From Deltaproteobacteria bacterium (lineage in GTDB: Bacteria; Desulfobacterota; Deferrisomatia; Deferrisomatales; BM512): a DNA stretch of 51,963 nucleotides. The notes below the pieces were generated by a model. The model saw only the letters and a list, made by a program, of their open reading frames with translations. It ran no database searches and had not been told where the DNA came from. The stretch lies in the NCBI GenBank assembly GCA_030591565.1, contig JAUVAU010000009.1, positions 1 to 51,963 of the forward strand, in the 5' to 3' direction. The position numbers were made by a program, and so were the translations under genes. How positions within the stretch are numbered: the first letter of the stretch is position 1; each line of letters opens with the position of its first letter. Below are positions 6,962-16,539 of this stretch, one piece after another.

Positions 6962-9052
6962 TTATGCTGCCGATTTGTTCTTCAGTTCTTCCTGATACTT
7001 CTTGATCAGATCTTCGCTAAGCTGCTTGGGCACCGGGCGGTAGCGGGCGAACTCCATGGTGAACTCGGCCTTGCCCTGGGTGGAAGAGCGAAGAACGGTG
7101 GAGTAGCCGAACATCTCGGAGAGCGGCACTTCGGACTCGATTTCCGAGTAGACTCCATCTTCGTTGGTGCCGAGGATCAAACCGCGACGCTGGTTTATGG
7201 TGGCAAGCACCTGGCCCTGGTACTCGGAGGGCGTCTCCACGACGACCTTCATTATCGGCTCCAGTATCTGGGGAGAGGATTTTGAGTAGGCCTGCTTGAA
7301 GGCGCCGATGGCTGCCTGCTGGTAGGCCATGTCCGAGGAGTCAACCGCGTGTGAACTACCATCGTTGATCTCGACCCTGACGCCGGCGATGGGAGCGCCA
7401 ATGAGGTTGCCCTTCTTCAGGCAGGACTGGAAGCCCTTGTCGCAAGAAGAGATGTACTCGCGGGGAATGGAGCCGCCAACGATCTTGTCGACGAATTCGT
7501 AATCACCCTCATCCATCGGCTCCATGAAGCCGGCCACACGACCATACTGACCCGAACCACCCGTTTGCTTCTTGTGGGTGTAGTTGAACTCAGTGCGCTG
7601 CGTGATCGTCTCGCGGTAGGCGACCTGGGGCTGGCCCACTGCCACAATCGATTCATATTCACGCTTCATGCGCTCCACGTAAACCTCAAGGTGAAGTTCG
7701 CCCATTCCCTGGATGATCGTCTCGCCGCTCTCGGCATCGACATGGGTGCGGAAAGTGGGGTCTTCCTTGGTGAAGCGGTTTAGCGCCTTGCTCATGTTGA
7801 CCTGGGATTTATTGTCTTTGGGAGTGACCGCCAGGCTGATGACCGGCTCGGGCACATGCATCGTGGTCATGGAGTAGGCGTTATTGCCGCCGCAAAAAGT
7901 GTCGCCTGAAGCGCAGTCGATACCGAAAAGCGCGACGATGTCGCCGCATGCCGCGCGGGCGATCTCTTCCATCTCGTCCGCATGCATTCTCACGAGCCTG
8001 CCAACCTTGTGTTTCTTGCCGGTGCGCGAGTTGACCATGGAGTCGCCCTTGCCGATCTGGCCCTGGTAAACGCGAACATAGGTGAGCTGACCGTAGCGGC
8101 CATCTTCAAGCTTGAAGGCCAGCGCGGTCATGTCGGCGTCGGGATCGGATACCAACTTGACCTCGGCTTCCTCGTTCTCCATGTCGAGCGCGATGTTTTC
8201 GATGTCGTGGGGAGTGGGCAGATAGCTGACCACCGCATCCAGGAGGGGCTGCACGCCCTTGTTCTTGTAGGCGGAACCAATGAAGACCGGGGTGAGGCCC
8301 AGCGCCAGGGTGCCCTTGCGGACGGCGTCGAAGATAAGCTCCTCGGTGACACTCTCTTCAAGTATTGCCTCCATCAGTTCATCGGAGAACATGGAGGCGG
8401 CGTCGAGAAGCTCTTCACGGCGAAGAGCGGCCTCGTCGGCCAGATGGGCCGGGATATCTTCGTAACGAAGCTCCTCGCCATTTTCGCCATCGAAATAGAT
8501 CGCCTGCATCTTCACCAGATCGATTACGCCTTCCAGGTCGGCTTCAAGCCCGATGGGTATCTGCATCATCACGGCATTCTGATTGAGCTTGTCGCGAAGC
8601 TGCTCGGTGACGCGCTCGGGGTTGGCGCCGGTGCGGTCGCATTTATTGATGAAGGCGATGCGCGGGACATTATAGCGGTTCATCTGCCTGTCAACGGTGA
8701 TCGACTGGGACTGGACGCCACCGACGGCGCACAGGACCAGCACCGCGCCATCGAGCACGCGAAGGGCGCGCTCGACTTCAATGGTGAAGTCAACGTGTCC
8801 GGGGGTGTCGATGATGTTGACGAAGTGGCCGTCCCACTCGCAGTGGGTCGCAGCGGAGGCGATGGTGATGCCGCGTTCCTTCTCCAGCTCCATGAAGTCC
8901 ATCGTCGCGCCCGCGCCATCCTTGCCCTTGACCTCGTGGATGGCATGGATGCGCGCGGTGTAGAAGAGGATGCGCTCGGTCAGGGTCGTCTTACCCGAAT
9001 CAATATGGGCCGAGATGCCTATATTTCGGATTTTGGAAATTTCTTCGATCAT
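6962..9052 (-). CDS. fusA: Elongation factor G, mitochondrial EFG1-like (spdEFG1) type
   Basis: Translational GTPase that moves tRNAs and mRNA through the ribosome. The 696 residues carry all G motifs: [13 protein letters not shown] (G1), [10 protein letters not shown] (G2), DTPGHVDF (G3), [10 protein letters not shown] (G4) and [12 protein letters not shown] (G5), then domains II-V. Several features match mitochondrial EFG1 and the spd group rather than ordinary bacterial EF-G: SGKTTL instead of AGKTTT, the insert [42 protein letters not shown] and [17 protein letters not shown]. In organisms with this type a second EF-G usually handles ribosome recycling; none is in this window. The ATG at 9052 is preceded by GGGAAA. 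The upstream region to 9310 is shared with the divergent folC; it contains a small GCCCC/GGGGC hairpin in the fusA leader and no clear promoter. Confidence 0.93.
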   Translation of the reverse strand: MIEEISKIRNIGISAHIDSGKTTLTERILFYTARIHAIHEVKGKDGAGATMDFMELEKERGITIASAATHCEWDGHFVNIIDTPGHVDFTIEVERALRVLDGAVLVLCAVGGVQSQSITVDRQMNRYNVPRIAFINKCDRTGANPERVTEQLRDKLNQNAVMMQIPIGLEADLEGVIDLVKMQAIYFDGENGEELRYEDIPAHLADEAALRREELLDAASMFSDELMEAILEESVTEELIFDAVRKGTLALGLTPVFIGSAYKNKGVQPLLDAVVSYLPTPHDIENIALDMENEEAEVKLVSDPDADMTALAFKLEDGRYGQLTYVRVYQGQIGKGDSMVNSRTGKKHKVGRLVRMHADEMEEIARAACGDIVALFGIDCASGDTFCGGNNAYSMTTMHVPEPVISLAVTPKDNKSQVNMSKALNRFTKEDPTFRTHVDAESGETIIQGMGELHLEVYVERMKREYESIVAVGQPQVAYRETITQRTEFNYTHKKQTGGSGQYGRVAGFMEPMDEGDYEFVDKIVGGSIPREYISSCDKGFQSCLKKGNLIGAPIAGVRVEINDGSSHAVDSSDMAYQQAAIGAFKQAYSKSSPQILEPIMKVVVETPSEYQGQVLATINQRRGLILGTNEDGVYSEIESEVPLSEMFGYSTVLRSSTQGKAEFTMEFARYRPVPKQLSEDLIKKYQEELKNKSAA

Positions 9053-9310
9053 TTCTATTTCCCGTCTGCCCCAACGGGGCGTTTTTTAGCTCAAACTATT
9101 TTACGGGCGGGGCGTTTGACAAAAACACTTACCCGTTATGTGTAAAAGCCGCGGATTGTTAAAAATCGCGGGGTTCTTGTCAACCCAAAAACAACAATTG
9201 GTAAATATTTTAACCACTTTGTACTGCGAGCGCTCTGGACAAAGGGGAAAGTGTTCTGGTAACAACCAGAGTTTACTTCCATTTGTTCAATTGGAAAGGC
9301 ATCAACATAG

Positions 9311-10645
9311 ATGACTCCCCGTGAGACGCTGGCTGCCATAGAATCGTTGGATAAGTTTGGGATAATCCTTGGGTTGGAGAGGATAGCTGCGTGTATGAAA
9401 GCCCTTGGAAATCCGCAACTTGACTTCCCCTCAATACATGTGGCCGGGACCAACGGGAAGGGCTCCACCTCCGCTATGATCAGCTCGGTTTTGAGCGAAG
9501 CCGGATACAAAACCGGTTTATATACCTCCCCCCAGTTGATGGAATTCGGGGAAAGGATGCGTATAGATGGGGCGCTGATAAATGAGGAAAAGCTGCCTGG
9601 CCTATATAAGGACGTTTTAGCGGCCTCGCACCGTACCCCCACAGGGGCGGGGATGACCCAATTTGAGCTCGTCACCGCGATGGCGCTTTTATATTTTGCC
9701 GGGGAAGGGGTGGATTTCGCCGTCATAGAGGTGGGCATGGGGGGCAGGCTGGACTCCACCAATGTATTGAAGCCGCTGGTGACGGTCATAACCAACGTGG
9801 GGATGGACCACACGGAGCATCTGGGTACAAGGATCGACCTCATCGCACGGGAGAAGGCGGGGATAGCAAAGCCGGGAGTCGCGCTGGTGACGGGAGCCGA
9901 GGGAGAGGCGCTGGCGGCAGTTGAAGAGATCTGCTCGGAGATTTCGGCACCCGCGAGCGTATTGAACCGCGACTTCAGGGTGGAAAAGCAGCCCGATGGC
10001 GCATTTACCTACCGGGGAGCCGATTTTACATTGAGCGGGCTGGTCCCGGGACTGCTGGGGACCCATCAGGCGGACAATATGGCGCTTGCACTGCGAGTTG
10101 TGGAGGTTTTGCAGGGTGCAGGGCGTGAAATAAGCGATAAAGCGATTCTTGAGGGCGTTTCGGGTGTAAGGTGGCCGGGAAGGCTGGAGCTGTTGGAATC
10201 GGGGGAAGCGTGCGACCGAGGGGCCAGGGTTCTTCTGGATGGCGCGCATAATCCCCACGCTGCCAAGAGGCTGCGTCAATCGCTGGACGAGGGATTTGGG
10301 CGCAATCGTTTGATTCTTCTGCTCGGTGTGTTGGATGATAAGGACGCGACCGCCATCGTCGCGCAGCTTGCGCCGGTGGCGGACGAAGTGGTTTTCACCC
10401 GTTCCACCTCCAAGCGCGCATTGGAACCGGGTGAGTTGGCCGAGATCGCGGAAAACTTTAAATCGACCCCCTTCGTCGCCGAGACGCTGCCGGAGGGAAT
10501 GGACAAGGCTCTTGAGATGGCTGGACCTGACGACATAGTGCTGATCACCGGCTCACTCACCATAGTGGGTGAAGCACGGCGCACGCTGCTGGACCGGGGG
10601 TGGCGTGGTCTTGGGTGTGGCGGCGGGCAGGGGTGTGGCGAGTGA
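9311..10645 (+). CDS. folC: Bifunctional folylpolyglutamate/dihydrofolate synthase FolC
   Basis: Adds glutamate to dihydropteroate and to folates. The 444 residues begin with the Mur-ligase-like region and show the P-loop HVAGTNGKGSTSAMI (about residues 43-57), GMTQFELVTAMA, VIEVGMGGRLDSTN (about 136-149), ITNVGMDHTEHLG and the C-terminal LLDGAHNPHAA. All are signature blocks of the family and the length is usual. It is the first gene of a plus-strand run and ends in a GTGA overlap with lptD. The last dozen residues (a glycine-rich tail) are not conserved. Upstream, TTGTCA and TTGGTA boxes are present in A+T-rich DNA at about 9177-9210, but no convincing -10 pairing could be fixed. Confidence 0.95.
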   Translation: MTPRETLAAIESLDKFGIILGLERIAACMKALGNPQLDFPSIHVAGTNGKGSTSAMISSVLSEAGYKTGLYTSPQLMEFGERMRIDGALINEEKLPGLYKDVLAASHRTPTGAGMTQFELVTAMALLYFAGEGVDFAVIEVGMGGRLDSTNVLKPLVTVITNVGMDHTEHLGTRIDLIAREKAGIAKPGVALVTGAEGEALAAVEEICSEISAPASVLNRDFRVEKQPDGAFTYRGADFTLSGLVPGLLGTHQADNMALALRVVEVLQGAGREISDKAILEGVSGVRWPGRLELLESGEACDRGARVLLDGAHNPHAAKRLRQSLDEGFGRNRLILLLGVLDDKDATAIVAQLAPVADEVVFTRSTSKRALEPGELAEIAENFKSTPFVAETLPEGMDKALEMAGPDDIVLITGSLTIVGEARRTLLDRGWRGLGCGGGQGCGE

Positions 10646-12699
10646 AAAGGCTTCTCGCACTCCTCCTGGCCTTCCTGTCTATCCTTCTCTTGGGAGGGCA
10701 GGCCTTTGCGGCGGCGGGTTTCGAGCAAATTGGACTCCCCGACGCGGCGGGCAAGGACATTCCCCTTGAGATCCAGGCGGAGACTCTCGGAAACAGGGGC
10801 GACAATATCGTCACGGCCAGTGGCGGGGTCAATGCCAAGTGGGGCACTTGGACGCTCTCGGCAGACGAGGTCACCTTCGACCGGGAAGAGCAGATCATCA
10901 CCGCTTCGGGTGGGGTGGCGCTGATAGATGAGAGCGGCAACGAGCTTACCTGCGATTCCCTTTCGATGAAGCTCGACGATATGACCGGCAATGCAGAGGG
11001 GGCGTCTTTTTACCTCCCCGAGTCGGGCTACAGGATAAAGGCGAAGGATTTCCGCTGGACGGGGCCGAGGCAGTTTGAGGCGGAGGAAGCGGTGATGACC
11101 ACCTGCGACGGCCAGTGGCCCTCCTGGTATATCGAGGTTTCCTGGGTTGAAGTGGAGATAGATGGCTACATATATGGCGGCAACGGCTTTTTATGGATGG
11201 AGCAGCTGCCGCTGGTCTATCTGCCCTACTTCATCCTGCCCGCCAAGGTGAGGCGTCAGAGCGGTTTCCTTCCGCCACGGCTGGGTTATTCAGACACCAA
11301 CGGCTACATAGTGGTCAATAAATTCTTCTGGGCAATAAACGAGAGCGCCGATCTCCTCTACACACTGGATTACAGGAGTCGCAAAGGGATAAAGCAGAAG
11401 GCGCGCTTTCGTTACGTCCTGGCAGACGAGCAGGAGGGTTCACTCTCGGTGAGCTACTACAACGCCAGGGACGACACGGAGGATTCCTTCGACATCGAGG
11501 CGGACCACCTCAGCGTCTTTTCACCCGACACCATTCTTGACATCTATGGCGACTACTCGGAGAACACCACCACCCGTATCGACTACGCCGACAATCTGGT
11601 GGCGAGGGGGGTGAGCCGTACCGAGAGCCACCTCTACACGGGTCACACAATGGCGGCGGGCACCGCCTACGGCTTTGCCCGTTACACCCAGCCCTTCGAC
11701 CAGGTGGACGACGAGGTACTCCAGGTAGCTCCACGCGCCGGTTTCATGGGAGCGACGACCCAGCTGTGGGGGCCGCTCTACTGGAAGAATGACAGCGAGG
11801 TGACCTACTTTGAGAGGGAGCTGGAGGACAGGGGTTCAAGGCTCACGGTCGATCAATCCTTTGCCCTGGATGCCGATCTGGGCCCGCTGGGGATGAGCGT
11901 CGCTTCCGGCTATCGGCAGAACCTCTACGATATGACAAACGATGAGGACTACAGCGGTGACAGTGATCTGGCCCATGGCGCTGCCTGGGGAGAGGCGAGG
12001 GCATGGGTCGGAATCTCCCGCAACTTCTCCGGCGGCTATTACCACATCATCGAGCCAAGGATTGTCTACCACTGGGAGGACGCAGGGGAGGGCGACGAGG
12101 CGCTGCCCTCATATGACGAGGACGACGAGTTCGGCCACCAGTCCACCCTCTCGCCAGGTATCGAGACACGGCTCTACGACCCTGTTACCGGCACCAATGT
12201 GATCCTGCTGGATATAGAAAAGGTGTTTGACGTGGGTAAAATATCCCGAAGGGGTTGGCAGACCGAGTACGTAGACCCGTGGCGGGGCGAGGTGGAGCTG
12301 CGACCCTGGAGTTTCCTTGAAATTATCGGTGATGGCGAACTTGACACCGACGGTGGCGAGGGCTGGCTGAGGTGGGCGGGTGAATCCACCCTGACCGATT
12401 CCCGGGGAGACAGCCTGAGCATCGGCTATCAGTACATAAAGGAGCAGGCGCGCTATCTGGAGGCCACCGTAGGGGTGCAGCTGAGCAGCGCCCTGTCGGC
12501 GACCTACTCAAACCATTACAGCAGGGAAGATGAGCGGATCCTTGAGGAGTCGGTAACCGGCACCTATCAACACTCCTGCTGGACCATCGTCTCCAAATAT
12601 CTCAGAACCTACCGGGACGATTTGGATGAGTACGAGCACAAAGTGTTGGTCACCTTCAACCTCACGGGGTTGGGGAGCGCGGGGTCGCTCAAATGGTAG
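10642..12699 (+). CDS. lptD: LPS-assembly outer membrane protein LptD
   Basis: Outer-membrane beta-barrel that inserts lipopolysaccharide into the outer leaflet. The start is GTG at 10642, overlapping the folC stop (GTGA). Residues 1-23 form a signal peptide (KRLLALLLAFLSILLLGGQAFAA). About residues 35-140 form the LptA/OstA-like periplasmic domain (IQAETLGNRGDNIVTASGGV, DEVTFDREEQIITASGGV). The barrel begins near LPLVYLPYFILPAKVRRQSGFLPPRLGYS, the most conserved LptD stretch, and continues as alternating strands to the end at LKW. Three cysteines are seen (ELTCDS, VMTTCDGQ, HSCWTI), fewer than the four that form paired disulfides in E. coli. At 685 residues it is in the usual range. It shows the cell is diderm with LPS. 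Confidence 0.92.
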   Translation: MKRLLALLLAFLSILLLGGQAFAAAGFEQIGLPDAAGKDIPLEIQAETLGNRGDNIVTASGGVNAKWGTWTLSADEVTFDREEQIITASGGVALIDESGNELTCDSLSMKLDDMTGNAEGASFYLPESGYRIKAKDFRWTGPRQFEAEEAVMTTCDGQWPSWYIEVSWVEVEIDGYIYGGNGFLWMEQLPLVYLPYFILPAKVRRQSGFLPPRLGYSDTNGYIVVNKFFWAINESADLLYTLDYRSRKGIKQKARFRYVLADEQEGSLSVSYYNARDDTEDSFDIEADHLSVFSPDTILDIYGDYSENTTTRIDYADNLVARGVSRTESHLYTGHTMAAGTAYGFARYTQPFDQVDDEVLQVAPRAGFMGATTQLWGPLYWKNDSEVTYFERELEDRGSRLTVDQSFALDADLGPLGMSVASGYRQNLYDMTNDEDYSGDSDLAHGAAWGEARAWVGISRNFSGGYYHIIEPRIVYHWEDAGEGDEALPSYDEDDEFGHQSTLSPGIETRLYDPVTGTNVILLDIEKVFDVGKISRRGWQTEYVDPWRGEVELRPWSFLEIIGDGELDTDGGEGWLRWAGESTLTDSRGDSLSIGYQYIKEQARYLEATVGVQLSSALSATYSNHYSREDERILEESVTGTYQHSCWTIVSKYLRTYRDDLDEYEHKVLVTFNLTGLGSAGSLKW

Positions 12700-14354
12700 C
12701 CTTTCACCGCCTCGCGCGGCTGTTCATGACGATTCTGACACTGGCGGTGGTGGCGAGCCCCTCCGTAGCGCTGGCCGTTCCCGACCCCTACGAACCCGCC
12801 AAAATCAAGTACTACGCGCTGCTCGACGACTCAACCCGCAACCGCGACCACGACCAGTGGCGGCGGGTCGCACAGCTCTTTTCACAGGCCCAGAAAAAAG
12901 CCCCCACCGGCGCGCGCGCCGACGATGCGCTTTATATGGCGGGGCTCTGTTATGAGCGCGCCCATCGCCTCCACGGGGAAGACGGCTACATCCCCGAATC
13001 CCTTGCTTACTATGACAAGCTCTACACCGCCTACCCGGGCTCCCCGCTGGCCGACGATGGCCTCTTCCGCTCGGCCAGGATAGCTGAGAGCCGTGGGAAT
13101 GTGTCTTTAGCCAAGAAGAAATACAAAATAATTTTAAGGAGTTACAAGTCAGGAGACATGCTGGAGCTTGCCAGGGGACGGTTGGGCCAGCTTGGTCGCA
13201 AGGTGCAGATAATGGGGGTCCGACATTTTTCCGGCCCCAACTACACCCGGTTCGTGGTCGATCTGGATGGCCTCAGCCCCTATCAAGCCAAGGCGCTCCC
13301 CGCAAACGGGGCCGCAGGTAAACCGCCTCGCGTCTATGTGGACCTGCAAAACACCACGCTGCCCAAAACAATGCCCAAGGAGACCGCGGTGGGGGATGGC
13401 GCCGTTTCCCGTGTGCGCATGGGACAATTCGATCCCGACACCGTCAGGGTGGTGCTGGACCTCAGCTTCGATGCGGATTACAGGGTCTTTCCGCTCCTCG
13501 CTCCTGCGCGGATGGTCATAGACATCTACAAGGCCGAAACGCCTTCCCGCAGCCACTCCCCGACCAAGAACGATCTGGTAGCCCAGATAATAAACCGCAA
13601 CCGCAAAGAGGTGTTGAGGGAAGCGAGGGCATCCAGAACGACCCCCAAATCCACGACTGGAGCGAGCGCCGGGGAGCTGCTCACCGGCAAGCTGCGGATA
13701 GTCATCGATGCCGGACATGGCGGCAAAGACCCCGGCGCGGTGGGTGTGGGACGGCTCAAGGAAAAAGACCTCACCCTCGCCATTGCGCGCAAATTGGCGG
13801 TAAAGCTGAAAAACAGGCTCGACTGCGAAGTGAAGCTGACGCGCAGCACCGACACCTATCTATCGCTTTCGCGGCGCACAGCGATGGCCAACGCCTTTGG
13901 CGCAGACATCTTCATCTCCATCCACGCCAACGCGAGCCGTTCAAAAAGCGCAAGGGGAATAGAGACTTACTACCTCGATCGCTCCTCGGACCGCTCCGCT
14001 CGCAGGGTGGCTGCGCTGGAGAACAAGACCAGCGAAGCCGGGGTGAGGGAGACCGAACAGATCCTCGCCGATGTGCTGCTCAACATGAAATTGCCTGAAT
14101 CGAAACGGCTTGCGGATAACGTGCAGAAGGCGCTGACCAAGCATGTGGCGAAAAAACATGGAGCGGTGCGCGACCTGGGGGTCAAACGCGCTCCCTTCTA
14201 CGTGCTCACCGGCGCGATCATGCCCTCGGTGCTGGTGGAGACCGGATTCATTACCAACAAGGCGGAGGCCAAGCGCTTGAAGAGCAACGCCTATCAGGAC
14301 ACGGTGGCCGATTCCATCTGTGCCGGCATAGTTGAATACTCAAACGGAATCTAA
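12693..14354 (+). CDS. N-acetylmuramoyl-L-alanine amidase, TPR-AMIN-Amidase_3
   Basis: Zinc hydrolase that cuts the bond between muramic acid and the stem peptide. The 553 residues are arranged as signal peptide (1-28, ending SVALA), a TPR-like helical region (about 50-150, with DDALYMAGLCYERAH and DDGLFRSARIAESRGN), an AMIN domain (about 170-275, VRHFSGPNYTRFVVDL to ARMVIDIYKAE) and the catalytic domain (about 330-553). Zinc ligands and catalytic Glu are visible in VIDAGHGGKDPGA, the Glu of LKEKDLTLA, SIHANAS and VLVETGFI. AMIN normally targets the septum or envelope, so a role in cell separation like AmiC is likely. The start overlaps lptD by seven bases. The N-terminal TPR region is an addition to the classical AmiC layout. 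Confidence 0.9.
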   Translation: MVAFHRLARLFMTILTLAVVASPSVALAVPDPYEPAKIKYYALLDDSTRNRDHDQWRRVAQLFSQAQKKAPTGARADDALYMAGLCYERAHRLHGEDGYIPESLAYYDKLYTAYPGSPLADDGLFRSARIAESRGNVSLAKKKYKIILRSYKSGDMLELARGRLGQLGRKVQIMGVRHFSGPNYTRFVVDLDGLSPYQAKALPANGAAGKPPRVYVDLQNTTLPKTMPKETAVGDGAVSRVRMGQFDPDTVRVVLDLSFDADYRVFPLLAPARMVIDIYKAETPSRSHSPTKNDLVAQIINRNRKEVLREARASRTTPKSTTGASAGELLTGKLRIVIDAGHGGKDPGAVGVGRLKEKDLTLAIARKLAVKLKNRLDCEVKLTRSTDTYLSLSRRTAMANAFGADIFISIHANASRSKSARGIETYYLDRSSDRSARRVAALENKTSEAGVRETEQILADVLLNMKLPESKRLADNVQKALTKHVAKKHGAVRDLGVKRAPFYVLTGAIMPSVLVETGFITNKAEAKRLKSNAYQDTVADSICAGIVEYSNGI

Positions 14355-14393
14355 TACTTACAACGATTTACCTTATGAGGAGGGTATAAGTTG

Positions 14394-15287
14394 ATGAAAA
14401 CGGTAACCGGGGCGCTTTTGGCCCTTTTGACTCTTTTGGTATGGGGCGTACAGACGGGCTTTTGCGCCCAGGCAAGCATCGACCCCGCCAAGCCCCGGCA
14501 GGGGCAACCCGCGTTGGTTACGCTGGAAGCGACGCCGGGTGTCACCGCCCCTAAAGTCTCCATCGGCGGGACCTACTTTCCCCTGTGGAGGGATGATTCG
14601 GGCGGCTGGAAGGGGATCGTGGCGATAGATCGGGACGCAAGACCGGGCAAGGTCGTGGTCGTTTTCTTCGATGGGGTCGATGGGGTCGGCGGCGGCGAGT
14701 TGGTGCGGATCGAGACTGAGATCCTCGCCTACGACTTCAAGGTTCAGAGGCTAAACGTGGACAACAGGACCGTGGAGCTTTCGCCCGAAGACCTTGAGCG
14801 GGCGACCATTGAGCGTGTGGAAATAGTGGGTGCGTTACAGACCAAATCGCCGAAAAAGCTCTGGACCAAGGGGTTCTCCCTGCCTCTGAAAGGCCGTGTG
14901 TCCGGAGAATTCGGGGTGCGGCGCATATACAACGGCAAACCGGGCAGCTACCACAGCGGGCTTGACCTGGCCGCGCCCAGGGGGACTGAGGTCAGGACCT
15001 CATCCGCTGGTAGAATCAAGCTGGTAGGCGACTACTTCTACACGGGCAACTCGGTTTTTATTGATCATGGCTATGGCCTTATAACCGGGTATTATCATCT
15101 GGACAAGGTGCTCGTGGCCGAGGGCGACGAGGTCGGACCCGACACCGTGGTGGGGCTCGTGGGCTCCACCGGCAGGTCTACCGGGCCACATCTGCACTGG
15201 TCGGTCTATGTCAGCACCATCAAAACCGACCCCGCAGGGCTGGTAAACCTCACCAATGCGGGCACGGGAGGGGGCGAAACCCCTTGA
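14394..15287 (+). CDS. M23-family (LytM) murein peptidase
   Basis: Probable periplasmic endopeptidase, or activator of the amidase just upstream. It has a signal peptide (residues 1-25, ending GFCAQA), an Ig-like/prefix domain (about 30-105) and a C-terminal LytM domain (about 165-295). The domain carries HSGLDLAAPRGTEV (first His and Asp zinc ligands), the SSAGRIKLVGDYFYTGN strand pair, and GPHLHWSVY (HxH). All metal ligands are present, so it should be catalytically active, unlike degenerate EnvC/NlpD activators. ATG at 14394 has GGAGGG nine bases upstream; a TTG directly before it is possible. The gene end overlaps the next operon's -35 box. Confidence 0.88.
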   Translation: MKTVTGALLALLTLLVWGVQTGFCAQASIDPAKPRQGQPALVTLEATPGVTAPKVSIGGTYFPLWRDDSGGWKGIVAIDRDARPGKVVVVFFDGVDGVGGGELVRIETEILAYDFKVQRLNVDNRTVELSPEDLERATIERVEIVGALQTKSPKKLWTKGFSLPLKGRVSGEFGVRRIYNGKPGSYHSGLDLAAPRGTEVRTSSAGRIKLVGDYFYTGNSVFIDHGYGLITGYYHLDKVLVAEGDEVGPDTVVGLVGSTGRSTGPHLHWSVYVSTIKTDPAGLVNLTNAGTGGGETP

Positions 15288-15312
15288 CTTGGCCGGTCCC
15301 CGATTCTAATGT
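15284..15312 (+). promoter_or_regulatory. Sigma-70-type promoter for xseB-ispA-dxs run
   Basis: TTGACT (15284-15289), a spacer of exactly 17 bases, then TAATGT (15307-15312). The -35 box overlaps the stop codon of the preceding peptidase gene. The transcript would start about 45 bases before xseB. Confidence 0.55.
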
Positions 15313-15366
15313 GCTTTGGCTCTGTTAAAGGTTGCATCAATACTGATATTTCCGGAGAAGGTTCCA

Positions 15367-15618
15367 TTGGCAAAACAAGTAAAGGAAAAGCGTTTCGAGC
15401 AGATGATGGGCGAGCTGGAGCAGCTCGTCGAGACCCTTGAAAAGGACAAGCTGGACCTTGAGGACGCGATTGCCACCTTCGAGCGCGGAATGGAGCTCAG
15501 CCGCGAGTGCCACAAGCGACTGGATCAAGCCGAGCGCAAGGTGGAGATTTTGCGGACCAGGCCCAACGGTACTGTTAAGGCCGAGCCCTTCGACGCTGAT
15601 GGCGGGGAAGAGTGCTAA
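15367..15618 (+). CDS. xseB: Exodeoxyribonuclease VII small subunit XseB
   Basis: Small helical subunit that binds XseA to form exonuclease VII, which degrades single-stranded DNA. The 83 residues include the family core FEQMMGELEQLVETLEKD (about 9-26), LEDAIATFERGMELSREC and LDQAERKVEIL, predicted as a helical hairpin. TTG at 15367 is preferred because GGAGAAGG sits five bases upstream; an upstream in-frame start adds residues without homology. It overlaps ispA by one base (TAATG). XseA is not in the window, which is common where xseB sits with isoprenoid genes. Confidence 0.9.
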   Translation: MAKQVKEKRFEQMMGELEQLVETLEKDKLDLEDAIATFERGMELSRECHKRLDQAERKVEILRTRPNGTVKAEPFDADGGEEC

Positions 15619-16523
15619 TGTCCGCTGATTTCGATCTCGAGTCATTCCTCGACCGCTCCAAGGAAACCGTTGAGAGCTACGCCGACGGCGTGTTGCCCTC
15701 GGATCACAAGCTCCCCGGTGTTCTCGGCGCTTCCATGCGCTACAGCTTTTTCGCCGGGGGCAAGCGGTTTCGCCCCGCGCTGGCGTTCGCCGCCGCCGAG
15801 GCGGTGTGCGGTCGCGTAGAGCCTGCGCTTCCCTTCGCCACGGCGATAGAGATGATCCACACCTATAGCCTCATCCACGACGATCTGCCCGCCATGGATG
15901 ACGATGAGCTAAGGCGTGGCATGCCCACCAACCATGTGAAGTATGGCGAAGCGATAGCCATCCTCGCCGGTGACGCGCTCCTCTCCGATGCCTTCACGCT
16001 GCTTACCGACCCCAAAATAGTCAGTGTCTACGATGGCTTGACCATTACCAGGTGCATAAACGAGATCGCCAAGGCGGCTGGCTCCACCGGCATGGTGGCG
16101 GGCCAGGCGATGGATGTACTCAGCGAGGGGTGCCAGCTCGATCTGCCGACGTTGGAGTTTCTTCACATCTGCAAGACCGGCGCGTTGATAAGGGCCTCGG
16201 TGCTCACCGGAGCCTATAGCGCGGGGATAGCCAATGAAGAGCAGTTGACGGCGCTAAAATCCTACGCTTCCAGACTGGGCCTTGCTTTCCAGATCGCCGA
16301 CGATATCCTTGATGTCGAGGGCGACACCGAGACGCTGGGCAAGCCGGTGGGCAGCGACGAGGAAAGAAACGCCGCCACATACCCCTCGCGGCTGGGCATG
16401 CAGGAATCCAAAGAGCTTCTCGCCGAGCTTATCGATCAGGCGGTGGAGCAGTTGGCAATCTTCGGTGAAAAGGGCGAGGCTTTGAAGGCGTTGGCCTTTT
16501 ACGTCGCCGGCCGAGACAGATAG
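15618..16523 (+). CDS. ispA: Polyprenyl synthetase, FPP/GGPP synthase type
   Basis: Condenses IPP with allylic diphosphates to make farnesyl or geranylgeranyl diphosphate for quinones and undecaprenyl phosphate. The 301 residues contain both aspartate-rich motifs: DDLPAMDDDELRRG (about residues 88-101) and DDILDVEGD (about 234-242). GGKRFRP (about 48-54), GQAMD and KTGALIRASV are also present. The length and the two extra residues between the Asp pairs in the first motif are typical of bacterial IspA. ATG at 15618 is used; an upstream GTG would lie within xseB. Position between xseB and dxs is a classical arrangement. Confidence 0.93.
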   Translation: MSADFDLESFLDRSKETVESYADGVLPSDHKLPGVLGASMRYSFFAGGKRFRPALAFAAAEAVCGRVEPALPFATAIEMIHTYSLIHDDLPAMDDDELRRGMPTNHVKYGEAIAILAGDALLSDAFTLLTDPKIVSVYDGLTITRCINEIAKAAGSTGMVAGQAMDVLSEGCQLDLPTLEFLHICKTGALIRASVLTGAYSAGIANEEQLTALKSYASRLGLAFQIADDILDVEGDTETLGKPVGSDEERNAATYPSRLGMQESKELLAELIDQAVEQLAIFGEKGEALKALAFYVAGRDR

Positions 16524-16539
16524 AAGGGCGTTACCCAAG

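Noticed and set aside
7982..9145. 387-codon plus-strand open frame opposite fusA
   Set aside because: It is antisense to a certain EF-G gene; long antisense frames are common in G+C-rich genes with strong codon bias, and the product is rich in Val, Gly, His and Asp without family character.
9116..9146. TTGACA on the plus strand as a folC promoter
   Set aside because: The -35 box is perfect, but no acceptable -10 box lies 16-18 bases downstream.
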